Positions 47,007 through 55,712 of a stretch of 59,072 bases of DNA are shown here, piece after piece; the stretch's first letter is position 1, and the number at the start of each line of letters is the position of its first letter. The stretch lies in the NCBI GenBank assembly GCA_902635645.1, contig CACPON010000004.1, positions 1 to 59,072 on the forward strand, read 5' to 3'. The DNA comes from an uncultured SAR86 cluster bacterium. GTDB lineage: Bacteria; Pseudomonadota; Gammaproteobacteria; Magnimaribacterales; D2472. The notes beneath the pieces were generated by a model. It searched no databases. It saw nothing but the letters and a program-made list of their open reading frames with translations, and had not been told where the DNA came from. A program made the position numbers and the translations under genes.

Positions 47007-48005
47007 ATGAAAAAAAAATTAAGCATTGCAGCCCTTTTAGTTCCACTGTTATTTTGTAATTTTACCATAGCCAAGACCTATAAGATTGCATTTGGTTCCT
47101 GTCTTGATCAAGAAGACCCTCAACCAATTTGGAATTCTGTAAAGAAAGAAAATATAAATTCTTTTATATTTCTTGGTGATAACGTCTACGGCGACATACC
47201 TTCTGGTAGTCTTGATTTTATGAAAACTGCCTATGCTCAACAAAAAAAAATGTTGCCTGATTGGCTCTTTAAAAAAGATATTAATGTAATTTGGGATGAC
47301 CACGATTTTGGAGAAAATGATGGTGGTGCATCTTACCCACTAAAGCAAGAAGCACAAAAATTATATTTAGACTTCTGGAAAATTCCAATCGATGACATTA
47401 GACAAAAAAGAAAGGGTATCTATACAAATAAAATAATAAACATTGATAATTTCAAAATTAATCTAATTCTTCTTGATACTCGTTACTTTAGATCTGATCT
47501 AAAAAAAACAAAAGGTGTTAAGCCAGTTTATCTAAAAAACGAAGAATTAAATGCAACAATATTAGGCTATGATCAGTGGTCATGGCTCCTTGAAGTCATG
47601 AAAGTTAAATCGGACTTAACCATAATTGCAACCTCGATACAATTATTACCAACAGAACATAGGTTTGAAAAGTGGTCAAACTTTCCATCAGATCATTTGA
47701 AACTTAAAAAGCTATTAAAATCCCATTCGCGCCCTATTGTAGTGATTTCTGGAGATCGACATCAAGGTGCCATATATAATGATGAAAATATTTATGAAAT
47801 TACATCATCATCCTTAAACAAGACTATTTCATCAATTTTTGGAAGACCTAAAGAGGTAGATAAATATATGTTAGGTGAGATGTTTTCAGGTGAGAATTAT
47901 GGTCTTATTACAATCAACACTGATAAAAAAATTGTTGATCTAGAAATTAAAAATATTAAGGGAGAAAGGGTTCGATATAAAAAAATAGATATAAAAAAGG
48001 GCTAA
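47007..48005 (+). CDS. phoD: PhoD-family alkaline phosphatase/phosphodiesterase
   Basis: A 332-residue exported metallophosphatase with signal (KKLSIAALLVPLLFCNFTIA). Metal and active-site blocks are FGSCLDQED with the Cys, FLGDNVYGD, WDDHDFGENDG, LLDTRYFRSD and ISGDRHQGA. PhoD enzymes use Ca and Fe and split phosphodiesters and monoesters under phosphate shortage. The signal looks Sec-type; no twin-arginine is seen, whereas Bacillus PhoD uses Tat. This is the shorter PhoD branch. It is divergent from an unknown lipoprotein. Confidence 0.9.
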   Translation: MKKKLSIAALLVPLLFCNFTIAKTYKIAFGSCLDQEDPQPIWNSVKKENINSFIFLGDNVYGDIPSGSLDFMKTAYAQQKKMLPDWLFKKDINVIWDDHDFGENDGGASYPLKQEAQKLYLDFWKIPIDDIRQKRKGIYTNKIINIDNFKINLILLDTRYFRSDLKKTKGVKPVYLKNEELNATILGYDQWSWLLEVMKVKSDLTIIATSIQLLPTEHRFEKWSNFPSDHLKLKKLLKSHSRPIVVISGDRHQGAIYNDENIYEITSSSLNKTISSIFGRPKEVDKYMLGEMFSGENYGLITINTDKKIVDLEIKNIKGERVRYKKIDIKKG

Positions 48006-48020
48006 AAATAGCCCTTTTTT
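47993..48020. terminator. Bidirectional terminator after phoD
   Basis: GGGCTA and TAGCCC form a six-pair GC stem, extended by A-T pairs, with an AAAA loop and T/A runs on both sides. The phoD stop lies inside the stem. It can serve both phoD and the convergent 141-aa gene. Confidence 0.82.
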
Positions 48021-48034
48021 AAAATACTGGTTTT

Positions 48035-48460
48035 TTAGTTCATAACAAGAACTTTATTGCGATAAATAGCATCGCATTGACCAGAATAAAGATTTGCTAA
48101 ATTATTTTGTGACTCAGCCTTAAGATAGTTTACTTTAAGATCACAAGTCAATGAGCTATCAATTAAACCAGTATTTGAATGCTGGATATAATCACTATAA
48201 AGACCAAAAATTACAACGTCATGATGTGTTTTTGATAAATCATCTCTGACAATTATTCTGCCTCTATCTGCTGATGTATAACAACCAACTGATTGTTTTG
48301 GACAAAAGTCCTCTACTATACTTGTATTATATTCAATTTGAATATATCTAGAATCTAAATCTAAATGATCTTTTGCACTTTCAAATATAGCTTCGTTAGC
48401 TAAAGCGGTTGTGCATATCATAAATAATGATGCAAAGATTCCATTTTTAATATATTTCAT
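48035..48460 (-). CDS. Secreted 141-aa protein of unknown function
   Basis: An exported protein with signal cleaved near TTALA-NEA, four cysteines in the mature part (two close together in FCPKQSVGCYTS), and a His-rich stretch KTHHDVVIFGLYSDYIQH. No family was recognised. The close Cys pair and a His cluster could mark a small metal-binding or disulfide-bonded periplasmic protein. Its promoter region holds the TGTNACA array at 48476-48535, which overlaps a TTGACA-N17-TAACAT promoter. It is convergent with phoD. Confidence 0.7.
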   Translation of the reverse strand: MKYIKNGIFASLFMICTTALANEAIFESAKDHLDLDSRYIQIEYNTSIVEDFCPKQSVGCYTSADRGRIIVRDDLSKTHHDVVIFGLYSDYIQHSNTGLIDSSLTCDLKVNYLKAESQNNLANLYSGQCDAIYRNKVLVMN

Positions 48461-48475
48461 TTCAACTCTCCTTAA

Positions 48476-48535
48476 TGTTACATTTGTGTGACATTAGTTA
48501 CAATTATGTTACATAGTTGTCACATATATGTCAAA
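48476..48535. promoter_or_regulatory. Array of six TGTNACA-like heptamers at 11-base spacing
   Basis: Plus-strand units TGTTACA (48476), TGTGACA (48487), AGTTACA (48496), TGTTACA (48507), TGTCACA (48518) and TGTCAAA (48529) start 11, 9, 11, 11 and 11 bases apart. The 7+4 layout is that of PhoB sites, although each unit is also close to a palindrome, unlike CTGTCAT. It overlaps the minus-strand promoter of the 141-aa gene and sits just upstream of the photolyase promoter. Confidence 0.75.
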
Positions 48536-48552
48536 CATTAAAGAAATGATAT

Positions 48553-48582
48553 TTGAATGCTAAATTGTGTATTTTTTATAAT
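48553..48582 (+). promoter_or_regulatory. Sigma-70 promoter candidate for the photolyase gene
   Basis: TTGAAT at 48553-48558 and TATAAT at 48577-48582 are 18 bases apart. They lie directly after the heptamer array and about 20 bases before the ATG at 48603, the usual place for a promoter helped by an upstream activator. Confidence 0.55.
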
Positions 48583-48602
48583 TAATCTGTAAAGATACGT
48601 TT

Positions 48603-50093
48603 ATGAGTTCTCTAAATATTATATTTCCAGATCAGCTATCTCTTAGAAATGAGGCTTTGCAAACTGCATCTAATGAAGATCTTTTATTATTCTATGAACC
48701 TCATGATTCCTTTTATGAAATATCTCATCACAAGCATAAGCTTGTCTTTCAAATAAGTGCATTAAGACATTTAATTAATACGATTGATCATAAAAATGTA
48801 AAACATGAAAAGATATCTAAGAAACCATCTAAGTTAATTGAATATCTATCAGAACTATACAAAGAGGTACCCTTTTCGACTGTGAATGTTTCAAGACCTA
48901 GTGATTTTAAAACCCTAAAAGATTTAATGTATTTTTGCCAATCATCGAATGTAGAGCTAAATATATATGATGACAAAAATTTCATCACTTCACCTTCAGA
49001 CTACCAGTATTGGGCTAAAGATAAAAAATCAACAACTCAAGAGTTCTATTATAGATGGTTGCGAAAAAGGAATAATGTTCTTATGGACGATTCAAAACCG
49101 GTTGGTGGTAGCTGGAATTATGATAAAGAAAATCGTCAAGGCATTTCAAAATTAAAGTCATCTATTCCTGAAAGATCAAAAATAATAACTGATCAAATTA
49201 CATTAGAAGTAATGATTGAAGTTCAAGAAATATTTATTAATTCTTATGGAAATTTAGAGAGCTTTAATTGGGCTGTCACGCATCAAGAAGCCTTTAAGGT
49301 GTTTAATGATTTTTTAGATAAATTTTTAACCAATTATGGGGCATTTCAAGACGCTATAAACAAAGAAAATGCATTTATGTTTCATTCACTTCTTTCACCC
49401 TATTTTAATGCTGGACTTTTAGATCCTTTAAATTGTATTCAGATTGTTGAAAAAAAATATCAAGAATCAAATGAATTGATTCCTCTGAATTCGGTTGAAG
49501 GTTTTATTCGTCAAGTTTTAGGTTGGAGAGAATTTATTATGGGTGTTTACTGGGACAATATGCCCCAGTACAAACAACAGAATTTTTGGAATCACAAAAA
49601 AGATCTTACTGAATCTTGGTATAAAGGTGAAACTGGCATTCCACCTCTTGACGGAGCAATAAAAGAATCAATCGAGTTAGGCTATACACATCACATTAAT
49701 CGGTTAATGATAATTTCTAATTTGATGAATTTATCTGGTATTGATCCTAACAATATTCATAAATGGTTTATGGAAATGTATGTGGATACTGCTGACTGGG
49801 TTATGGTACCAAATGTCTATGGGATGGGCACTTTTGCTGATGGTGGTATATTTTCAACAAAACCTTATATTTGTGGTTCAAGTTACATGCTGAGAATGTC
49901 TAATTATAAAAAAGGTGATTGGTGTGATGTTGTTGATGGGTTGTATTGGAATTTTATTGAAAAGAATATTAATTTCTTTAAAACAAACCCCCGATTATCC
50001 CTTATGGTAAATGCATTAAATAAGATTAACCCTGAAAGAAAAAAACTTATAACTGAAAAAGCCCAAGAATTTATATCAAATAATACTGTTTAG
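48603..50093 (+). CDS. Photolyase/cryptochrome of the FeS-BCP (DPRP) family, Fe-S cysteines lost
   Basis: A 496-residue deoxyribodipyrimidine photolyase-related protein. The opening is LNIIFPDQLSL, with FAD-domain blocks GFIRQVLGWREFIMGVYW, GYTHHINRLMIISNLMNLSGIDP, DTADWVMVPNVYGMGTFADGG and a late LYWNFI. Relatives such as PhrB repair (6-4) lesions with a [4Fe-4S] cluster held by four Cys. Here these positions read Pro (GIPPLDGAI), Lys and Asp (MSNYKKGD), and the segment with the fourth is shortened (CDVVDGLYW). The cluster is therefore probably absent. FAD and the His-His repair pair (THHINR) are kept. Confidence 0.88.
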   Translation: MSSLNIIFPDQLSLRNEALQTASNEDLLLFYEPHDSFYEISHHKHKLVFQISALRHLINTIDHKNVKHEKISKKPSKLIEYLSELYKEVPFSTVNVSRPSDFKTLKDLMYFCQSSNVELNIYDDKNFITSPSDYQYWAKDKKSTTQEFYYRWLRKRNNVLMDDSKPVGGSWNYDKENRQGISKLKSSIPERSKIITDQITLEVMIEVQEIFINSYGNLESFNWAVTHQEAFKVFNDFLDKFLTNYGAFQDAINKENAFMFHSLLSPYFNAGLLDPLNCIQIVEKKYQESNELIPLNSVEGFIRQVLGWREFIMGVYWDNMPQYKQQNFWNHKKDLTESWYKGETGIPPLDGAIKESIELGYTHHINRLMIISNLMNLSGIDPNNIHKWFMEMYVDTADWVMVPNVYGMGTFADGGIFSTKPYICGSSYMLRMSNYKKGDWCDVVDGLYWNFIEKNINFFKTNPRLSLMVNALNKINPERKKLITEKAQEFISNNTV

Positions 50094-50944
50094 TTTAGAT
50101 CATCTATATCTCTTAGAAGAATGTTTGCTGCATAAGGCGTAACTTTCTTGAAATCATGATCAACATTATCAAGAACTTTATAATTCCATCTAAAAGCATA
50201 ATTCTTATCTTCAGCGCTAGTGATAAGTGAATTAAAATAATTATTCGCCCTATCAACTCTTGTTATGCCTTGAAGTTTTGCTCCTTTAGAAGAATTTACA
50301 CTTTTGGAACCAATATCTTCACTGCCGATAAGTAAATTTACTTTATTAGACATAAACCATCTTAAATCTTCATCAGAAATAATTATTGGTGAGCTTTTAA
50401 TACCATAAGGAAACTCAGCATTGTTTATAAATGTATACCATCCAGCATTAGCAACCACGGCATTTGATATCCTTTTATCTTTACTTAAAAGCATATACCT
50501 ATGAGTGAACTGAGCACCAGCAGAATGACCAAACATGTTGTAGGTATTAATATTTAAGGAAAATTTACTTTTTATATAATTAAAAAATAATGAAATTGAA
50601 TTATTTATATATTTGCTCTCATCTTTATTTACATTGCCTGAAGACTCAGCCATTTCTAATAAAAAAAAGTATCTAAAATCAGCTTTATTAAATTGAGGCG
50701 CGGCAACTATGACGTTCTTATTTTTGATGTGAGGTATCCAAGCTGAAAGATACTCTTCAGCATTTCTGCTGTTTCCATGGATTACAAATATTACTTTAGT
50801 ATTTTCATTAATGACATCAGGAGTAATATAGTAAATCTCAACATCAGGCTTATTCCAATATGCAAAAGTTGTTTGATGTATTTCAGCTGCATTTGTATAC
50901 ATTGGTAAAACTAAAAGCAAAAGGAGTTTTAAGAAATATTTCAT
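50090..50944 (-). CDS. Secreted alpha/beta hydrolase
   Basis: A 284-residue exported protein with signal (KYFLKLLLLLVLPMYTNAA) and an alpha/beta hydrolase core. The oxyanion strand is VIFVIHGNSRNAEEY, the nucleophile elbow GHSAG, a likely acid lies in the LLIGSEDIGSK region, and a His in VDHDFKKV. It resembles PHB-depolymerase/feruloyl-esterase-like hydrolases (esterase family D). The substrate is unknown. It overlaps the convergent photolyase stop by four bases and is divergent from the CinA fusion. Confidence 0.72.
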   Translation of the reverse strand: MKYFLKLLLLLVLPMYTNAAEIHQTTFAYWNKPDVEIYYITPDVINENTKVIFVIHGNSRNAEEYLSAWIPHIKNKNVIVAAPQFNKADFRYFFLLEMAESSGNVNKDESKYINNSISLFFNYIKSKFSLNINTYNMFGHSAGAQFTHRYMLLSKDKRISNAVVANAGWYTFINNAEFPYGIKSSPIIISDEDLRWFMSNKVNLLIGSEDIGSKSVNSSKGAKLQGITRVDRANNYFNSLITSAEDKNYAFRWNYKVLDNVDHDFKKVTPYAANILLRDIDDLN

Positions 50945-51007
50945 AAATCCATTTTAGCAATGAAATTATTTAATAGGTTAAAATGCACGTAAATTTAATT
51001 AATCCAT

Positions 51008-52111
51008 ATGCAAGATAGAACAGATCTTATAAAAAAAATACATGAGTCTAAATATAAAATTACTTATGTATCTAGCGGTGGTGGAACTAATGCCATTTCA
51101 TCCCTTCTTAGGGTACCTGGTGCAAGTAATACCATATTAGAAACCTACGTACCTTACTCAAAGAAATCAATGGATTTATTTTTGAATAAAAAGCCAGATC
51201 ATTACTGTTCTCTTAATACTTGTTTAAGTATGTCTGCTAATGCATATAAAAAATCAATACAGATTGAGCCTGAAACAAAAACCAAGTACTTAATTGGTAT
51301 TGCGGTAACAGCGAGCTTGGCAACTACATATAAAAAAATTGGCGATCATAAGTTTTTTGTAGTTATGCAAACTGATTCTTATACTAAGACGATTTCATGC
51401 GTACTAGAAAAAAATACAAGAACTAGAGAGGAAGAGGAAGAGTTAATTACAGAATATGTTTTAAGTTTGATTGCAGAAACTTGTTCTATTAAGAAAGAAT
51501 TTCCTCAACATCAAGAAAAGGTAGAAATTGAGACCATAACAGCTGAAAAATCTTGGAGGAAACTGTTAAATAATGAAATTAATTATGTATCAAGTGATAA
51601 AGCTATACCTGAATTAATATTTCCTGGCTCATTCAATCCGCTTCATGATGGCCATTTAAAGATGAGAGAGATGGCTGAAAAAAGAACAGGTATGAGAGCT
51701 ACTTTTGAGATATGCGCTAGAAATGCTGACAAACCCCCTCTCACTTTTTATGAGATCAAAAGAACTCTTGATCAGTTTGATGATAATGATAGTTGGGTAA
51801 TGACATCAGCTGGAAGGTTTAGTGAAAAGGCAGAAATGTTTCCCAATAGTGTATTTATCATTGGTGCTGATACTTTTATGAGAGTATTTGATGAGAAGTT
51901 TTATCTAAATAAAAAAGATATGTTAAATCACGTTGAAAGGTTCAACGATCACAACATTCATTTTTTAGTGTTTGGTCGAATGGTACAAGATAAATTTATA
52001 TCCTTAAGAGATATAGTTATTCCAGAAAGCATAAAGCACAGATGTACTGGTTTTGATGAAGCGAGTTTTAGGGATGATATTTCTTCTACTAAACTAAGAT
52101 TAGAAGACTAA
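51008..52111 (+). CDS. CinA-like domain fused to NMN/nicotinate adenylyltransferase-like domain
   Basis: A 367-residue two-domain protein. Residues 1-165 resemble the CinA/PncC amidase fold (VSSGGGTNAISSLLRVPGAS and PYSKKS, matching the ESCTGG...VPGSS and YSN-x-x-K blocks), though the catalytic Lys position is shifted. Residues 200-367 form a nucleotidyltransferase with FPGSFNPLHDGH (HxGH at 213-216) and the closing ISSTKLR. PncC deamidates NMN and NadD/NMNAT makes the dinucleotide, so the fusion could join two NAD-salvage steps. It may use another nucleotide. Each domain is family-level certain; the linked role is inference. Confidence 0.75.
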   Translation: MQDRTDLIKKIHESKYKITYVSSGGGTNAISSLLRVPGASNTILETYVPYSKKSMDLFLNKKPDHYCSLNTCLSMSANAYKKSIQIEPETKTKYLIGIAVTASLATTYKKIGDHKFFVVMQTDSYTKTISCVLEKNTRTREEEEELITEYVLSLIAETCSIKKEFPQHQEKVEIETITAEKSWRKLLNNEINYVSSDKAIPELIFPGSFNPLHDGHLKMREMAEKRTGMRATFEICARNADKPPLTFYEIKRTLDQFDDNDSWVMTSAGRFSEKAEMFPNSVFIIGADTFMRVFDEKFYLNKKDMLNHVERFNDHNIHFLVFGRMVQDKFISLRDIVIPESIKHRCTGFDEASFRDDISSTKLRLED

Positions 52112-52113
52112 TT

Positions 52114-52308
52114 TTAGTTGTGAGGAGGTAATTTAGCCTCAACAAACCACTCATGCACTCTTTTTGCTGGATTGAATTTCTTCATTCTCATTTTTTTATT
52201 TTCAAGAGTAAATTTTCTAGTTTTAATAGCTGTATAGTGATAAGTGTGACTATCACGAGTCTCACCTTCAGGTATTAAATATACTTTAGTTTGTTTTTTA
52301 TCTGCCAT
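52114..52308 (-). CDS. rpmG: 50S ribosomal protein bL33
   Basis: A 64-residue basic protein with bL33 features: TKVYLIPEG, TYHYTAIKTRK, then KKFNPAKRVHEWFVEAKLP. It has no zinc CxxC pairs (C-minus form) and is about ten residues longer than E. coli L33. I use the ATG at 52308, not the TTG at 52320. It is apart from rpmB, its usual partner. Confidence 0.75.
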   Translation of the reverse strand: MADKKQTKVYLIPEGETRDSHTYHYTAIKTRKFTLENKKMRMKKFNPAKRVHEWFVEAKLPPHN

Positions 52309-52370
52309 AATGGAATGCAATTATACACAAAAAATATTAAATAAGTACTTCGAAAATAAGTTTTTATATT

Positions 52371-53255
52371 TTAAAACTTAATTACCTCATCTTTATCCCA
52401 AAGCCCCCAATAGGCTCCTACATCGCCCTCTGCTTCTACCTTCCATGATTCATCAAAAGATGAAAAATAGAACATATCAATACCTTGATCTTTTGACCAA
52501 AGCTGCGCATTAATAAAGTATTTTAAGTAATTAGTATAAGATGGGTGTGCTCCCCATAAATCACTACCCTTACTTGGCCATCCGGTTTCAGTAATAATAA
52601 CTTTTTTGCCATTTGATGCCTTGATAGCTTCGTTATACATATCTTTCATGTATAGCAAAGAGTATTCTGCTGCACAACCTTCCCAAAATGGATAACAGTT
52701 TGCAAGAATCACATCACATGCATCAGTTATATTAGGTCTATCTCTAAACTCATAATATGCATCAACATAACCAACAGGAATATTTCCAATATTTTCTTTA
52801 ACATAATTAATGTATGAAATAAGTTGGTTTTCTTCTAGCTCTTTTCTGTATATTACTTCGTTACCAACAGCAGCAACATCAACTAGATTATTATTTGCTA
52901 ACTTAATTAACCCTTCTATCTCTTTGTCATTGCTTTGCATATCATCACTAAGCCATGCACCAACAAGTGTTTGAAAACCCATATCTTTCGCAATTTGAAC
53001 TATTCGCGCATGCTCATCTAATGAAGAGAATGTTCTTATAGATGATGTATATGGTTTTAATATTTGGAGGCGTCTAATTATTTGATCATCAGAAACTATA
53101 TCTCCAGGTTGTTGGGTGCCTTCATAAAGACTAAAACAAATACCATGAATTTTACTTGTAAGAATTTTACTACAAAGTTTTTTTAATTCTTCTTCAGATA
53201 AATCATCAAGATTGGTTCCTAGCAAAGATTTGATTTTTTCATCTCTTAACGACAT
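52371..53255 (-). CDS. Cytoplasmic GH17-type beta-1,3-glucanase
   Basis: A 294-residue TIM-barrel glycosidase of the GH17 type, with acid/base Glu133 in AAVGNEV and nucleophile Glu223 in ITETGWPS; SSLDEHARIV and FYFSSFDESWK also fit the family. No signal peptide is present, so it should act in the cytosol on imported oligoglucans. It follows the GPH symporter gene by two bases and is the last gene of the glucan operon. Confidence 0.85.
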   Translation of the reverse strand: MSLRDEKIKSLLGTNLDDLSEEELKKLCSKILTSKIHGICFSLYEGTQQPGDIVSDDQIIRRLQILKPYTSSIRTFSSLDEHARIVQIAKDMGFQTLVGAWLSDDMQSNDKEIEGLIKLANNNLVDVAAVGNEVIYRKELEENQLISYINYVKENIGNIPVGYVDAYYEFRDRPNITDACDVILANCYPFWEGCAAEYSLLYMKDMYNEAIKASNGKKVIITETGWPSKGSDLWGAHPSYTNYLKYFINAQLWSKDQGIDMFYFSSFDESWKVEAEGDVGAYWGLWDKDEVIKF

Positions 53256-53257
53256 TT

Positions 53258-54688
53258 TTAGTTCATTTCTCCTTTTCTTTCTTGTAATTGTGACCTAATT
53301 TCTGCAGCCCTATCTTCATTAATTTCATAATCACTCATTACGTAGATAGCAATCAATGTGCCAATAATTGGAATAGTGGAATATGCTATTCTCAAGCCCG
53401 TTAGCGCTCCCTCAGGTTGTGAGGAAGCATCAGCTGAAAATCCAACGTAATACATAATTAATCCTGATAACAGGCCAGCAAGCGCTGTTCCAAGCTTGAC
53501 CATCCACCAATAAATTGCTCCAAACGATCCTTCTTTTCTTGGCAAACCATTTTCAAGCTCCTCATAATCACAAGTATCTGCAGTCATGCTCATCATTAAA
53601 GTGAAGAGACCACCTATTCCAAATGAAAAGAATGGTAATGCAAAAAGAAACATATATGGCTTTCCAGGAATGAAAAGAAACCAGAATAAGATGTATCCAA
53701 TCACAGAAATACTTTGGGAAATTATAAAAGTTTCCTTTTTTCCATACCTTTGAGCCATTTTAGATACTATAGGTATAACAACAAATGTTGTGACAATTGC
53801 CCCCACGCTTCCATGCAATGTTGGCCATGGGCTAGCTGCAGATGCATCTCCTAAAAATAGATAATGAACAATAATAAAAAATGAAAACGCTGCGATTGTT
53901 TGAAAAGAATTAAAGACTAAGAAAGTTGCTATGCATAACTTTCTAAATGGTATGTTTTTCCATGCATCTTTAAATATATGAATAATATTAATTAAGCTAT
54001 TTCCAATATTCTTTCTTGTAATTGGTACTAAATGATCATCATTAAGCGTGGATTTACTCTTTATAAAAATAGCAGGAACTATTGCAAGCAAAGTACATAT
54101 AATTCCAAAAACTATAGATAGAATTCTTGTTCCTGATGCAGGGTCAACAAAAATAGCAGGGTCATAAATAATTATCCATATCCATGGAGCTAAGACCCAT
54201 GCAAACTGACCTATGAATTGTGAAACTGCCATGATTTTTGTTCTTTCATGAAAGTCATCACTCATCTCATAACCCATTGCAACAAATGGAATTCCAAAGA
54301 TTGTTATGCCAAGATAAAAAAGAAGGTTAAAAAGCAAGAAGTACCAGAAATTAAAAGTTTGCCCATTCTCTGCATACAATTGCCAAGATAAAATAAAAGC
54401 TATTCCAGTCAATATGCCTCCAAAGAAAACATACTGCCTTCTTTTGCCCCATTTAGATTTTGTATTATCTGAAATAAAGCCCATCAAAGGGTCAGTAATT
54501 GCATCAATAAATCTTGGTATAAAAGCAATAATTCCATACAGAAGTGGACTAAAACCAAGATCTTGGATTAAAACCACTATAAATATTGATAGCAATGCAG
54601 GAAATAGTTGATTTGCCAACATTCCTAAACCAAAAGCAATTTTTTGTCCCATTGGAACACTATTCATCATTTTTTCTTCATTATTCAT
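53258..54688 (-). CDS. GPH-family sugar:cation symporter (MelB-like)
   Basis: A 476-residue carrier with twelve helices. It has the glycoside-pentoside-hexuronide signature RFIDAITDPLMGFISDNTKSKWGKRR and cation-binding Asp residues in the first helices, with MTADTCDYEELENGLPRKEGSFGA in the second half. It imports a glycoside with Na+ or H+. Its position within a GH17 operon points to beta-glucan oligosaccharides or glucose. It is flanked closely by glycosidase genes. Confidence 0.88.
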   Translation of the reverse strand: MNNEEKMMNSVPMGQKIAFGLGMLANQLFPALLSIFIVVLIQDLGFSPLLYGIIAFIPRFIDAITDPLMGFISDNTKSKWGKRRQYVFFGGILTGIAFILSWQLYAENGQTFNFWYFLLFNLLFYLGITIFGIPFVAMGYEMSDDFHERTKIMAVSQFIGQFAWVLAPWIWIIIYDPAIFVDPASGTRILSIVFGIICTLLAIVPAIFIKSKSTLNDDHLVPITRKNIGNSLINIIHIFKDAWKNIPFRKLCIATFLVFNSFQTIAAFSFFIIVHYLFLGDASAASPWPTLHGSVGAIVTTFVVIPIVSKMAQRYGKKETFIISQSISVIGYILFWFLFIPGKPYMFLFALPFFSFGIGGLFTLMMSMTADTCDYEELENGLPRKEGSFGAIYWWMVKLGTALAGLLSGLIMYYVGFSADASSQPEGALTGLRIAYSTIPIIGTLIAIYVMSDYEINEDRAAEIRSQLQERKGEMN

Positions 54689-54714
54689 ATGAACTCCCCC
54701 TTGAATTCATATAT

Positions 54715-55710
54715 TTAATTGATGTCAAAGTTTACATATGCATCTTTTACAACATCAAAGGTTATTTTTTTATTCCTATTAATATCTACTATTCCCCAAA
54801 ATTCTTCATTTGCCGTTCCATCATAAGGAGTGCCGTCACTATTTGGTGCAGACCCACCTGTATCTTGTTTGGCTGGATTACCAGCCTTCCATAAACCATC
54901 AGTGAACTGAAAAACAAATGATCCAATATTCTTATCACTATTTGATAAAACTTTATCTAAAATTATTTTATTAGCATCAGCTTGAGCGAGTTGATTCTCA
55001 CCTTTTGTATACTTTTCTGTTGATTTAGTCATATAACTATCTGCACCTAACTCTGCAAAATACATAGGCTTGTCACTAATTGCTTTCCATTCGTTAAAGA
55101 TAGATTCTGGCTCATCCCATCTGTATACATTCATTCCCCAAACTTGAACGCTAGATGCAATACTAATTGCTTCTTTGCTCGGCAAATCACCGTGAGCAGA
55201 AGATACCAATCTATTAGGATCCTCAATTTGAATCATTCTGGATACCAACTCCATTGCTTTGTACCAGTTATTAATATCACCACCAAACCATTGAGGGTTG
55301 TAATTATATTCATTGCCAAGCTCCCACATGAGGATGGCTTCATGATTTTTATATTTTTTTACATAGTCTATAAAAGTGCCTGAAACAATATCGAATCGCC
55401 CTTTTTGGTTATATCCAAAACTTATTACAACTTTAATTCCAGCAGCTTGAAGCTCATCAAGCACTTCAATATCATCAATAGGCTCATAAACCCTTAGCGT
55501 GTTAATACCAGCTTCTTTTATTAGAATTAAGTCTTCTGTAAGAGATTCAAAACTTCTTTTTGTTTTTCCAATTTTTACTGGATGATAGCAAATTCCTTTC
55601 ATATAAAATGGTTTACCATCAACAATCATTTTGTTGTCTTTAATCTCAACTTCAATTCCAAATGAAAAAATAGAAAAGAGTAAAAAAGTAAATATATAAC
55701 TATTTTTCAT
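54715..55710 (-). CDS. Secreted glycoside hydrolase (GH2/GH5-like TIM barrel)
   Basis: A 331-residue exported enzyme with signal (NSYIFTFLLFSIFSFG). The TIM barrel starts with the GH2-type edge KGICYHPVK and AGINTLRVYEP. The acid/base Glu134 is in MWELGNEYNYNP and the likely nucleophile Glu220 in YFAELGADSY. The family could be GH2 without accessory domains or a GH5/GH158-related type; it cannot be settled by eye. Neighbours suggest beta-glucan as substrate. It is coded between a GH17 lipoprotein (two-base gap) and the symporter. Confidence 0.78.
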   Translation of the reverse strand: MKNSYIFTFLLFSIFSFGIEVEIKDNKMIVDGKPFYMKGICYHPVKIGKTKRSFESLTEDLILIKEAGINTLRVYEPIDDIEVLDELQAAGIKVVISFGYNQKGRFDIVSGTFIDYVKKYKNHEAILMWELGNEYNYNPQWFGGDINNWYKAMELVSRMIQIEDPNRLVSSAHGDLPSKEAISIASSVQVWGMNVYRWDEPESIFNEWKAISDKPMYFAELGADSYMTKSTEKYTKGENQLAQADANKIILDKVLSNSDKNIGSFVFQFTDGLWKAGNPAKQDTGGSAPNSDGTPYDGTANEEFWGIVDINRNKKITFDVVKDAYVNFDIN

Positions 55711-55712
55711 GA

